Virus record (IMG/VR): IMGVR_UViG_3300044959_000107
Coordinates: 1 to 30,110 of that record
Length of the DNA stretch: 30,110 bases
DNA from: a virus
Reading direction: 5' to 3' (one strand)
The translations under genes and the position numbers were made by a program. Every line of letters starts with the position of its first letter. Position 1 is the stretch's first letter. This document shows positions 15,674 through 22,125 of the stretch, piece after piece. The notes under the pieces are model-generated. The model was not told the DNA's origin and ran no database searches. It worked only from the letters and a program-made list of their open reading frames with translations.

Positions 15674-16456
15674 ATGCATCCCCAAAAACAACAACTGGAC
15701 TTGCTGCAGGTTATTGCCGACCAGTCAAAGACTGGCAACGTCGAAGCCCTGCAAAAATTGATCGATCTGAAAATCCAGGTCGACCGGTACCTTGCCGAAC
15801 AAGCGTACCGCGAAGCAAAAGCCGCAGCGCTTGCGGAAATTGGGGTCATTCCACCGAACCGAACGGCGCGAATCAAAAGCAAGCGAACGGGGGAAACTTA
15901 TCAGTACACTTATGCAAGCCTCGATCACCTTATCGCAGTTGCCGGTCCGGTACTAACGCGACACGGCTTCAGCTGGTCCTGGGAGCACCGCGCAACGGAA
16001 CAGGGGGTCGAGACGACGTGCCGCCTTGTCCACCGCGACGGGCATTCCGAGACGGCAACGTTCACCTGCCCCTTGGAGTCGGGCGATTACATGTCCGCCC
16101 GCGCACAGCATGTATCGGCGCGAACCACCGGTTGCCGAATCACCTTCATGGCGGTCACCGGCATCGCCGTCGCGGGCGAAGATACCGACCGAACCGTTGT
16201 AGGGTCGGAATACCGATACGAAGAAGACCCCTTCAGTGACTTACCGAGACAGCAACAATCACAACAGAATGAGCCGCCCGCAACTGAAGCGCAAATAAAG
16301 CTACTGCAAACACTATGCCAACAAAAAGGCGTTGAATATATCGAGCCGCCGTCGAAGGCGATAGCGTCGAGCATGATTACGAGATTGAAGGCGCTGCCTA
16401 ACGTAGAACCGAAGCAAACGAAAAATGTCGAACCAAAACAAGAGGAGCTGCTATGA
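15674..16456 (+). CDS. erf: ERF-family single-strand annealing protein (260 aa)
   Basis: The core matches the ERF recombinases (P22 Erf type): TYQYTYASLDHLIAVAGPVL around residues 74-93, a beta-rich middle (ETTCRLVHRDGHSETATFTC) and the RxTGCRITFMAVTGIAVAGE segment near 150-169. The C-terminal third is Gln/Glu/Pro-rich with a small helical unit (EAQIKLLQTLCQQKG), as is common in this family. It should anneal single strands exposed by the exonuclease encoded next, in phage recombination and concatemer formation. The stop overlaps the exonuclease start as ATGA, and AGGAG in its last codons serves as the ribosome site for that gene. Confidence 0.85.
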   Translation: MHPQKQQLDLLQVIADQSKTGNVEALQKLIDLKIQVDRYLAEQAYREAKAAALAEIGVIPPNRTARIKSKRTGETYQYTYASLDHLIAVAGPVLTRHGFSWSWEHRATEQGVETTCRLVHRDGHSETATFTCPLESGDYMSARAQHVSARTTGCRITFMAVTGIAVAGEDTDRTVVGSEYRYEEDPFSDLPRQQQSQQNEPPATEAQIKLLQTLCQQKGVEYIEPPSKAIASSMITRLKALPNVEPKQTKNVEPKQEELL

Positions 16457-17400
16457 ACTTCGCTGATGAATTGCGAAAGTTAGATGAGCAGATCGCTATA
16501 GCAGACGCGCTTATTGATATGCTCGACGACCCGAACCCGAAGTTCATTGGAGCCAGCCAGGTCGCTGCCGTTGCGGGGTTATCCCCGTGGCAAAGCCCGC
16601 GCGACGTCTGGGCGGCAATCGTGAAGGGACAAGAAGCCGAAACGACGGAAGCGATGGAAATTGGCACGCTACTTGAAGACGATATTCTGGAAATATACCA
16701 GCGCCGCCACGGGGTCGAGGTCGGCAGCCGCCAGCTGCAGAAGACACGCGACATCTACCGCGCTACAATAGACGGTTACGACGCCAAGCACCGAATGATC
16801 ATCGAAGCAAAGACAAGCGCTCGAAGCGTTACCGAGGTGCCCCCGTACTACCTTGCGCAAATAGCGTGCCAAATGTACGTGCACGAGCAGACCGCCGCCC
16901 GCGTGGTGTACCTTGCGGCAATGCGGTATACGGAATTCGACGTGTATTGGGACGACGTGCAAGAGCTTTGGAAAGCAGTCGATTCAGCGTGCCATGAATT
17001 CTGGGTGAACTACGTAGCGACAGGCAAAGAGCCGCCGCGGTCGCATAAGAATATCGAACCGGAAGCAATCAAGACCGGAACAACCGACGTGCTGCTATCG
17101 GAACACGTCTATCGGGTTGAAGACCTGAGGAAATTAGAAGCACAAATCGAAGCTATACAAGAGACGCTAACCGCGCTCGAGCAAATGCGCGATGCGCTGG
17201 TCGATGAACTCGTCTCCATGTACGGCTACCCCGAACGCCTAACGCTACCGGATGGCACGCTAATTGCAGCTGCACGCGAACGTAAATTACCAGGTCGCGT
17301 CGATGCAAAGCGACTCAAAGCTGAAAAACCTGAAATCTACGAAGCCTATTATGTACCAGGCGAAACGAAAACAGAGTACAAACTATATCTGGAGGACTGA
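16453..17400 (+). CDS. YqaJ-like viral recombinase (lambda-type 5-3 exonuclease), 315 aa
   Basis: The N-terminal half has the YqaJ/lambda exonuclease motifs: IGASQVAAVAGLSPWQSPRD (about 31-50), EIGTLLEDDIL (68-78, conserved Glu), and the PD-(D/E)xK core ATIDGYDAKHRMIIEAKT (103-120, with Asp and E-x-K). The remainder is helical with a coiled-coil stretch (LEAQIEAIQETLTALEQM). It digests one strand of a duplex end and loads the ERF protein on the other, a two-component recombination pair. It is ATGA-coupled to erf. Three sigma54-like motifs lie inside the gene. Confidence 0.88.
   Translation: MNFADELRKLDEQIAIADALIDMLDDPNPKFIGASQVAAVAGLSPWQSPRDVWAAIVKGQEAETTEAMEIGTLLEDDILEIYQRRHGVEVGSRQLQKTRDIYRATIDGYDAKHRMIIEAKTSARSVTEVPPYYLAQIACQMYVHEQTAARVVYLAAMRYTEFDVYWDDVQELWKAVDSACHEFWVNYVATGKEPPRSHKNIEPEAIKTGTTDVLLSEHVYRVEDLRKLEAQIEAIQETLTALEQMRDALVDELVSMYGYPERLTLPDGTLIAAARERKLPGRVDAKRLKAEKPEIYEAYYVPGETKTEYKLYLED
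16856..16872 (-). promoter_or_regulatory. Sigma54-like element, antisense in exonuclease gene
   Basis: On the minus strand TTGGCACGCTATTTGCG keeps TGGCAC-N5-TTGC. It faces leftward, opposite to the early operon. Confidence 0.45.
17252..17268 (+). promoter_or_regulatory. Sigma54-like element, sense, near the end of the exonuclease gene
   Basis: ATGGCACGCTAATTGCA keeps TGGCAC-N5-TTGC. An RNA starting near 17280 would carry the small downstream genes from 17403 onward. Confidence 0.5.
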
Positions 17401-17402
17401 CC

Positions 17403-17621
17403 ATGCGACTTACTCTGCAAAAACCGTACCAACTTGACAACGCTATCGGCAACGGCGTCGAACGCCTGCGGGTGATGCTCTACCGGCGGCTCAAAATCGA
17501 ACTAATCGAACGCGGCATCGACCCCGAAGAAGCAAAAGATATAGCAAGCGACGTCGCCTTAGGTGAAGCAATCGAAGTCTACCGAATGATGAAAGGTATA
17601 CAATGGAGGCTACGAAAATGA
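17403..17621 (+). CDS. Small uncharacterised protein (72 aa)
   Basis: A GGAGG ribosome site lies about eight bases before ATG 17403. The protein is helical and charged (GVERLRVMLYRRLKIELIER, then GIDPEEAKDIASDVALGEA). Its stop overlaps the next gene's ATG 17618 as ATGA, so the two are translationally coupled. No family recognised. Confidence 0.6.
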   Translation: MRLTLQKPYQLDNAIGNGVERLRVMLYRRLKIELIERGIDPEEAKDIASDVALGEAIEVYRMMKGIQWRLRK

Positions 17622-18151
17622 AAGAACTGCTGATGGTACTCAGTAGCATCTCGCCGCTTTTCATTCTTTGGGCGATTCGCGGGAATAATCTTGTCCCGGA
17701 TCGTGTGTTTGTCGGCTTCTGCGTGCTGATGGTAGCCCTGCCCAATGCCTTCCTGTGGCTTAGGATTCGGACAGCGAAGAAGCAGAACGACAAGCGCGAA
17801 CTCACAGTTGGAAGTGCCGATGATCACCGCGACTACATTCTCGTCTACCTCTTTGCGATGCTCTTGCCGTTCTACTCCGCTAACGTGAGCACCTGGCGCG
17901 ATCTTGGCGCGACGGTCGCCGCGCTGGCATTCATCGTGTTCCTGTTCTGGCACCTGAACCTGCACTCTATGAACCTGATTTTCGCTGCGCGTGGCATGCG
18001 GGTCTTCACGATCTATCCGCCTGCGGACGGCAACGTGCTCAGCGGTAAAACGCCTTGCGCTGTGATCACACGTCGAGTCAGCCTTGCTCCGGGTGATAAG
18101 ATCATTACCTACAGATTGAGTAACACGGTGTATATGGAGGCAGAAAAATGA
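17618..18151 (+). CDS. Four-helix inner-membrane protein with small soluble tail (177 aa)
   Basis: ATG 17618 is chosen over ATG 17603 because it is coupled as ATGA and has GGAGG at 17605-17609. About four hydrophobic segments are visible: LLMVLSSISPLFILWAI, VFVGFCVLMVALPNAFLWL, ILVYLFAMLLPFY and VAALAFIVFLFWHL. A soluble C-terminal part follows with TPCAVITRRVSLAPGDKIIT and YRLSNTVYME. This architecture recalls small membrane proteins such as KwaA of the Kiwa defence system, but I could not confirm homology. Codons are richer in G/C and nearly free of ATA compared with neighbours, suggesting recent acquisition. A role in superinfection exclusion or membrane sensing is a guess. Confidence 0.6.
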   Translation: MKELLMVLSSISPLFILWAIRGNNLVPDRVFVGFCVLMVALPNAFLWLRIRTAKKQNDKRELTVGSADDHRDYILVYLFAMLLPFYSANVSTWRDLGATVAALAFIVFLFWHLNLHSMNLIFAARGMRVFTIYPPADGNVLSGKTPCAVITRRVSLAPGDKIITYRLSNTVYMEAEK

Positions 18152-18348
18152 ACCGCTACGACGGAACCGCCGACGTACTGCCCGAATGGCTAAAGCAGCA
18201 ACGCGAACACGCTGAAGCTATCAGCGAACTCAAAGAGGTATTCGAATTTGAACGCCGCAAAAAGCGTGCCGAACGAACGCGACTGAACATAACAATTACC
18301 CTTATTGTACTGCTACTTGTATGTCTAACCATATATTCGAGGTGCTAA
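18148..18348 (+). CDS. Small C-tail-anchored membrane protein (66 aa)
   Basis: ATGA-coupled to the four-helix membrane protein, with GGAGG upstream. The first 45 residues are charged and helical (LKQQREHAEAISELKEVFEF, then ERRKKRAER), followed by one membrane segment LNITITLIVLLLVCLTIYS at the extreme C-terminus. The coupling suggests it partners the 177-residue membrane protein. It is unlikely to be the lysis spanin, because a spanin candidate lies in the late lysis cassette. Confidence 0.55.
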   Translation: MNRYDGTADVLPEWLKQQREHAEAISELKEVFEFERRKKRAERTRLNITITLIVLLLVCLTIYSRC

Positions 18349-18349
18349 A

Positions 18350-18595
18350 ATGGATGCTAATATCCAAAATTGTCTCTATTTTCTGAAACTCGAACCGATG
18401 CTCAAAGCGATTGGTATCCCAAAGAAAGAGCGGTCGAACATAATCACCCGACGCCGCTATGGGACCCCAACGCCCAGAGACCTCGCTCTTATAGCGAATG
18501 CATTGAAGGCGGCTGGTATCGACGAGCTGCTGCGCTATGCAGACGGCGTGACGTTGCCGCCGGTGACGGTCACAACACGGGAGGTGGAGCCATGA
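18350..18595 (+). CDS. Small helix-turn-helix-like protein (81 aa)
   Basis: ATG 18350 follows the previous stop by one base. The segment LEPMLKAIGIPKKERSNI plus TRRRYGTPTPRDLALIANAL has the spacing of a Cro/CI-like helix-turn-helix, with a basic ITRRR turn. The rest is short. If it binds DNA it would be the only evident small regulator of this genome, and the many repeated sigma54-like motifs would be obvious candidate sites to test. The stop overlaps the next ATG as ATGA. The family is uncertain. Confidence 0.45.
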   Translation: MDANIQNCLYFLKLEPMLKAIGIPKKERSNIITRRRYGTPTPRDLALIANALKAAGIDELLRYADGVTLPPVTVTTREVEP

Positions 18596-19152
18596 AGAGA
18601 TACACACATTTTGACTTTGACAAGTTCCCTCGCGATATTTGTGACATCGGTTGGCGCAATTGCCCATCAGGCGATTATACGCTGATGCATAAGTTTGAAG
18701 GAAACTGCGATTTTGCCAACAATTGCGTATTTGACTCTGATACAGTGTTTACACACACCTGCATCTTTGGTGATAATTGCTCGTTTGGCGATAATTGCAT
18801 GTTCGAGCATACTACAGAGTTTGGTAAAAATTGCAGCTTTGGTAAAGGCTGCAAATTTGGGGCTGGGACATACTTCGGGGATGGGTGCGTGATTGGGAGT
18901 GATGCCAAAGTAGGTGGAGAAAGCTATATCGGCAATCATTGCGCTTTTGGGGATAATTGCATAATAGGGAAGTGGAGCACTATTGGTGACTACTGTACAT
19001 TTGGCGAATCGACGGTGCTATATTGCGGCTGCCAATATGGTAGAAGTTGCCGTTTTGGGACTAATAGCATCCTCCATATTGCATATAGCAATTCATCAGC
19101 CGTATGGATGCGCGGACCTATCTTTTTGGGCAACGAGGAGGCAGAGCCATGA
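18592..19152 (+). CDS. Cys-rich hexapeptide-repeat beta-helix protein A (186 aa)
   Basis: ATG 18592 is preceded by GGAGGTGGAGCC. After a short head (CPSGDYTLMHKF) the chain is a strict six-residue repeat of the form C-x-F-G-x-x, for example CSFGDN, CKFGAG, TYFGDG, CAFGDN, CTFGES, running about 20 units. Hexapeptide periodicity with a small hydrophobic residue at every third place predicts a left-handed parallel beta-helix. Cysteine takes one fixed place in most coils, about 16 in all, so a ladder of thiols would line one edge. No acyltransferase catalytic His or domain is evident. The next gene is a paralogue. The DNA is more A/T-rich than upstream genes. Confidence 0.7.
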   Translation: MKRYTHFDFDKFPRDICDIGWRNCPSGDYTLMHKFEGNCDFANNCVFDSDTVFTHTCIFGDNCSFGDNCMFEHTTEFGKNCSFGKGCKFGAGTYFGDGCVIGSDAKVGGESYIGNHCAFGDNCIIGKWSTIGDYCTFGESTVLYCGCQYGRSCRFGTNSILHIAYSNSSAVWMRGPIFLGNEEAEP

Positions 19153-19583
19153 AGCTCAAAAAGTACACAGAAGACGATCTGAAAAAGTTCCGCCGGCTCA
19201 AAGACGGGAGCCTATATTGCCCAATGGGGGATTATACCGCAATCAAAAAATTTGGCGATGATATCCATTTTGCGCATTGGTGTGAATTCGCTGAAGGAAC
19301 ATATTTCGGCAACGGCTGCAAATTCGGCAGGGCATGTTATTTCGGTAATTACTGTATATTCGGTCTTGACTGCACGTTTGGGGATGGCTGCCGTCTGGGT
19401 AATGGCTGTATAATTATGAAGCGTTGCCGGTTCGGGAAATATTGTAAACTGGGTAGCGGGTCTATAATCGCCGATATGTGTGAATTTGGCGAAGGCACAA
19501 TCTTATACTGGTGCGTTACAATCGGAAAAAACTGTATATTCGGGCGCGAATCCCGAATCTATATTGATAAAGGACCAACATAA
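19149..19583 (+). CDS. Cys-rich hexapeptide-repeat beta-helix protein B (144 aa)
   Basis: A shorter paralogue of the upstream gene, ATGA-coupled to it and preceded by GAGGAGG. It shares the head pattern K-YT-x2-D...CPMGDYTAIKKF and the C-x-F-G-x-x coils (CKFGRA, CYFGNY, CIFGLD, CTFGDG, CRFGKY, CIFGRE), about 14 units with 13 cysteines. Two neighbouring paralogues of different length suggest duplication and perhaps a hetero-oligomer. Possible roles include metal binding or binding a host protein; none can be read from the sequence. It is the last gene before the terminator near 19640. Confidence 0.7.
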   Translation: MKLKKYTEDDLKKFRRLKDGSLYCPMGDYTAIKKFGDDIHFAHWCEFAEGTYFGNGCKFGRACYFGNYCIFGLDCTFGDGCRLGNGCIIMKRCRFGKYCKLGSGSIIADMCEFGEGTILYWCVTIGKNCIFGRESRIYIDKGPT

Positions 19584-19623
19584 GGGGAGGCACACGAGGG
19601 GATAGCGCTCCTCTACCCACTGC

Positions 19624-19654
19624 AACGGCGCCTACAACGGGCGCCGTTTTGTTT
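19624..19654. terminator. Strong hairpin terminator between converging operons
   Basis: A perfect 9-bp stem, AACGGCGCC (19624-19632) with GGCGCCGTT (19640-19648), and a 7-base loop, then TTGTTT on the plus strand. An outer imperfect stem (CCCACTGC at 19616 with GCGGTGGG at 19656) surrounds it. It ends the early operon and, from the other side, lies just past the last late gene, so it probably works in both directions. Confidence 0.85.
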
Positions 19655-19668
19655 GCGCGGTGGGCGCA

Positions 19669-20385
19669 TTAGAATAGAAAAACGTCGGAGAGAGTTAGTG
19701 TAAATACAGGGCAATATCCTGTCGTATTAGTATATCCACTTGTCGGAGCTGGATCGGGCATACTTGTGTTACTGTGCACGATAGCCCATATATTGTAACT
19801 ATTATCTAACGCATTGTAGAGCTGATAAAAAGGTGCTGACTGCACTGAGGTTATGTTGAGTGTGCCGCTTGCAGACCGCGCAAACGCTAAAAAATACAGC
19901 TCGCCAGAAAGCAGTTCGAGGGGAGTGTCGAACGTAACTGTTTTGAGCCCAGTAGTACCTGTATTAATAGTGCCACTACGTAATCGATTGTTAGGATAAT
20001 AATAGCCGCCATTATTAATGTCTCGGAGCTCGCTATCATAGATTCCCAGCAGCGCTGTACTGCCGCTAAGAGCCGTCGTGACGTTGATACTGATCGATGA
20101 CACGACGCAGCCGTATGGCACAACTAATGGTGCATAGACGGTAGCTATTTGAGCATTTTGGTTTATTATATTGGTTGCTTGCGGCCATACAAGCCTTGTT
20201 GCTCTTTGCCCCGCCAACCGCGGCACGTCTATCCCATAATTAACCGGCGGGTAGATTTTGCGCCAGCGGGAGTCGCGGCAAATATAGACTGAATCGCCCT
20301 TCTTGACAACGTCGCCTTCGGTGTCGCTGGAAGGGGTTGGCAGCGATGTAACTTCGGGAAGCTTAATCTTGCTCTTGAATTCCAT
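19669..20385 (-). CDS. Distal tail fibre / receptor-binding-type protein (238 aa)
   Basis: The last gene of late operon 2. Residues 1-50 include a small folded head (GDVVKKGDSVYICRDSRWRK), followed by a beta-rich, Thr/Ser/Asn/Tyr-rich C-terminal domain with ISINVTTALSGSTALLGIYD and LELLSGELYFLAFARS, resembling a jelly-roll carbohydrate-binding fold. The end-of-operon position after a fibre gene and the sequence style fit a receptor-binding tip. There is no enzymatic motif. The family is not recognised and the role is inferred. Confidence 0.55.
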   Translation of the reverse strand: MEFKSKIKLPEVTSLPTPSSDTEGDVVKKGDSVYICRDSRWRKIYPPVNYGIDVPRLAGQRATRLVWPQATNIINQNAQIATVYAPLVVPYGCVVSSISINVTTALSGSTALLGIYDSELRDINNGGYYYPNNRLRSGTINTGTTGLKTVTFDTPLELLSGELYFLAFARSASGTLNITSVQSAPFYQLYNALDNSYNIWAIVHSNTSMPDPAPTSGYTNTTGYCPVFTLTLSDVFLF

Positions 20386-20393
20386 ATATACAA

Positions 20394-21188
20394 TTACCCG
20401 ATAACAACCACACGAATTGCATTATTGCCAGGGGGAGCGGCAAAATTGAGCTGCACGGTATTCGCCCCCGTAACCGTCCAATCAGCGATAACGGCTTCGA
20501 GGGTACCCGATGCCTTGCGAAGCGATACAACGATGTCTTGTGTGTTGAGATTGTGCGTAACCGTATATTGCGTGTTCGACGTGTCCCCAATTGTTGTGGC
20601 ATACTTTTTGATCATGCCAGTGTAGTTCGCAAGCTTCAATGGCGTTATCGCCTTTGTGTCGTTCGTCCCCGCGTTGACCTCCGCCTGCGTGGCGATCTGT
20701 ATTTTGCCCTTCGTCGTCTCCGTTGCGTCGGGGACCTGCGAAAGGAACGCCTCGAATGTTATGTTATCGGTCCCGATTGTCGGGTTCGGCACCGTTTGCC
20801 GCCAAGCCGTGCCAGCGTTTGCGGTGCCTTCATCAACAATCACGACCGCGTTTGTCAGCTCTGAAGCTGTATTCGCATCAGGGCTGCGCGTCATCGCAGC
20901 GCCCGAGCCATTGAATATATAGATACCGTTTTGCGTTGTGGTTGTTTGGTCTTTGACGAGCACGCGGTCGTTTACCGCAAGCGTTACCCCGTCGATAGTC
21001 GCGGGGGCTGACGATAGGTTTATGTTCCCCGTCGTAGCCACACGGACGTTATCCTTCCAGTTGAGCCCTTCAACAAGGGCATCGACATAGGCTTTGTTTG
21101 CCGCGTCACCGTTTGCAGTCGGGTTCGGCAGGTTAATAATTTTGCCGACGTTCTGGGCATCGAGTGTACCTAAGAGGAGCGTTGCCAT
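20394..21188 (-). CDS. Tail fibre protein (264 aa)
   Basis: The sequence contains two common tail fibre segments: the N-terminal INLPNPTANGDAANKAYVDA followed by a beta domain with VRVATTGNINLSS, ATIDGVTLAVNDRVLVKDQT and NGIYIFNGSG, and near residue 155 the fibre repeat ATETTKGKIQIATQAEVNAG with DTKAITPLKL. The C-terminal 70 residues (TVTHNLNTQDIVVSLRKASG ... NAIRVVVIG) form a beta domain of the sort found at fibre tips. It should bind the host surface. It lies between small beta proteins and the distal protein gene, eight bases from the latter. Confidence 0.85.
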   Translation of the reverse strand: MATLLLGTLDAQNVGKIINLPNPTANGDAANKAYVDALVEGLNWKDNVRVATTGNINLSSAPATIDGVTLAVNDRVLVKDQTTTTQNGIYIFNGSGAAMTRSPDANTASELTNAVVIVDEGTANAGTAWRQTVPNPTIGTDNITFEAFLSQVPDATETTKGKIQIATQAEVNAGTNDTKAITPLKLANYTGMIKKYATTIGDTSNTQYTVTHNLNTQDIVVSLRKASGTLEAVIADWTVTGANTVQLNFAAPPGNNAIRVVVIG

Positions 21189-21192
21189 AGGT

Positions 21193-21489
21193 CTATGCTA
21201 CAGTGATAATTATACTCAATGGGGTATGCAGATATACAGTTACAAGGGTTGGGGTTACAACGTAATCGGTTACAATCGGGAGCCCGCCCAGCGTCTGTAT
21301 TTCGACGATGGGGGTGCGACCTAAGTTGTGCGCGTACGTATGCACGGTTGCAGGGGCAGGCGATATATACTGCTTCACGGTGCCCGCTGCATTGACGATG
21401 ACCCCCGCCTGGTCAACGTACGAGGTGACCTGCGGAAGTACCGTCACCGATGGACGTTTGCGCACAATTACAGGGTTGCCGCTGGGCAT
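21193..21489 (-). CDS. Small fibre-associated beta protein (98 aa)
   Basis: The C-terminal half (TYAHNLGRTPIVEIQTLGGL ... VTVYLHTPLSIIITV) looks like the terminal beta domain of the neighbouring fibre protein (VTHNLNTQDIVVSLRK ... NAIRVVVIG): both start with an H-N-L motif and end in a run of beta residues. It may be a short fibre tip, a chaperone-like piece or a relic of duplication. ATG 21489 lies inside the end of the preceding gene by 22 bases. Confidence 0.55.
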   Translation of the reverse strand: MPSGNPVIVRKRPSVTVLPQVTSYVDQAGVIVNAAGTVKQYISPAPATVHTYAHNLGRTPIVEIQTLGGLPIVTDYVVTPTLVTVYLHTPLSIIITVA

Positions 21490-21761
21490 ATCTCGATCCA
21501 GATATATCCTTCGATGTTTTCGACGTTCGTGCCGTTTGTGTATTTCAGATCGGTATAATACCGCCCAGCCGGTAGCGTACGGGGAAACTCTATATACACT
21601 TCGCCCTTCGCTGGGTCGGCTACAACAACCGTGCCAACCGCCGCTATACGTCCGTCGAGTCTGCGCAACGTCGAGGCGAACGAATAGCCCGTTACGTCAC
21701 GCTGCAAAACTACGTGCACGCGGACGTCTTCGCCGGTCTTGAACGATTGCCACCTAACCAC
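21468..21761 (-). CDS. Small beta-sandwich tail-associated protein (about 97 aa)
   Basis: The second half, GEVYIEFPRTLPAGRYYTDL followed by KYTNG, resembles the small Ig-like domains found in phage baseplate or fibre-adjacent proteins, where Leu-Pro-x-Gly-x-Tyr-Tyr precedes the last strands. There is no ATG. GTG 21761 is preferred because it gives an eight-base overlap with the spanin stop, like the tape measure start; TTG 21785 is the alternative. Placed between the lysis genes and the fibre genes, it is probably a virion part. Confidence 0.5.
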   Translation of the reverse strand: MVRWQSFKTGEDVRVHVVLQRDVTGYSFASTLRRLDGRIAAVGTVVVADPAKGEVYIEFPRTLPAGRYYTDLKYTNGTNVENIEGYIWIEICPAATL

Positions 21762-22125
21762 GGCGCAAAATCTTATATAAGCCAAACAATGCTAAGAGCA
21801 CAAGAACCAATATAAGCCACCACCAGCGCTGGTCGGTGGAGGGGGTATGCTGCACAACGCGTTCGACGGTCTGAATCGATTTGACGGGGACGTAGATTGT
21901 GTCGCGATAGATTTTTGCACGCACAATATTTCGGGACTTGTATACGGTCACCGTATCCCGCCCCGCCGCGGCAACGATAACAGCTGTATCGTGCTGCACA
22001 ACGGGGATGTAGCGGTCTATGTATTCGGGCTGCACGGTTACGACTGTATCCCGAACCGTCCGCTCAATTACGGTTGGGCTGCTGCATCCAGCGAACGCAA
22101 CCGCTATAATCAGCGCTAATAGCAT
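21754..22125 (-). CDS. Unimolecular spanin (lipoprotein with C-terminal membrane anchor, 123 aa)
   Basis: The N-terminus MLLALIIAVAFAGCSS is a lipoprotein signal with a lipobox ending at Cys14 and Ser at +2, which suits outer-membrane sorting. The C-terminus carries one membrane segment, WWWLILVLVLLALFGLYKI, with a positive tail RRG, and the middle is beta-rich. A lipoprotein anchored at both ends is the architecture of the T1-type u-spanin, which fuses inner and outer membranes at the last step of lysis. It lies directly after the endolysin and overlaps it by ten bases, which supports the call. Confidence 0.8.
   Translation of the reverse strand: MLLALIIAVAFAGCSSPTVIERTVRDTVVTVQPEYIDRYIPVVQHDTAVIVAAAGRDTVTVYKSRNIVRAKIYRDTIYVPVKSIQTVERVVQHTPSTDQRWWWLILVLVLLALFGLYKILRRG

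Noticed and set aside
18350-18595. The 81-residue HTH-like protein as a lysogeny repressor
   Set aside because: It lies inside the early operon without its own promoter, and no integrase or attachment site is present. It is kept only as a possible regulator.
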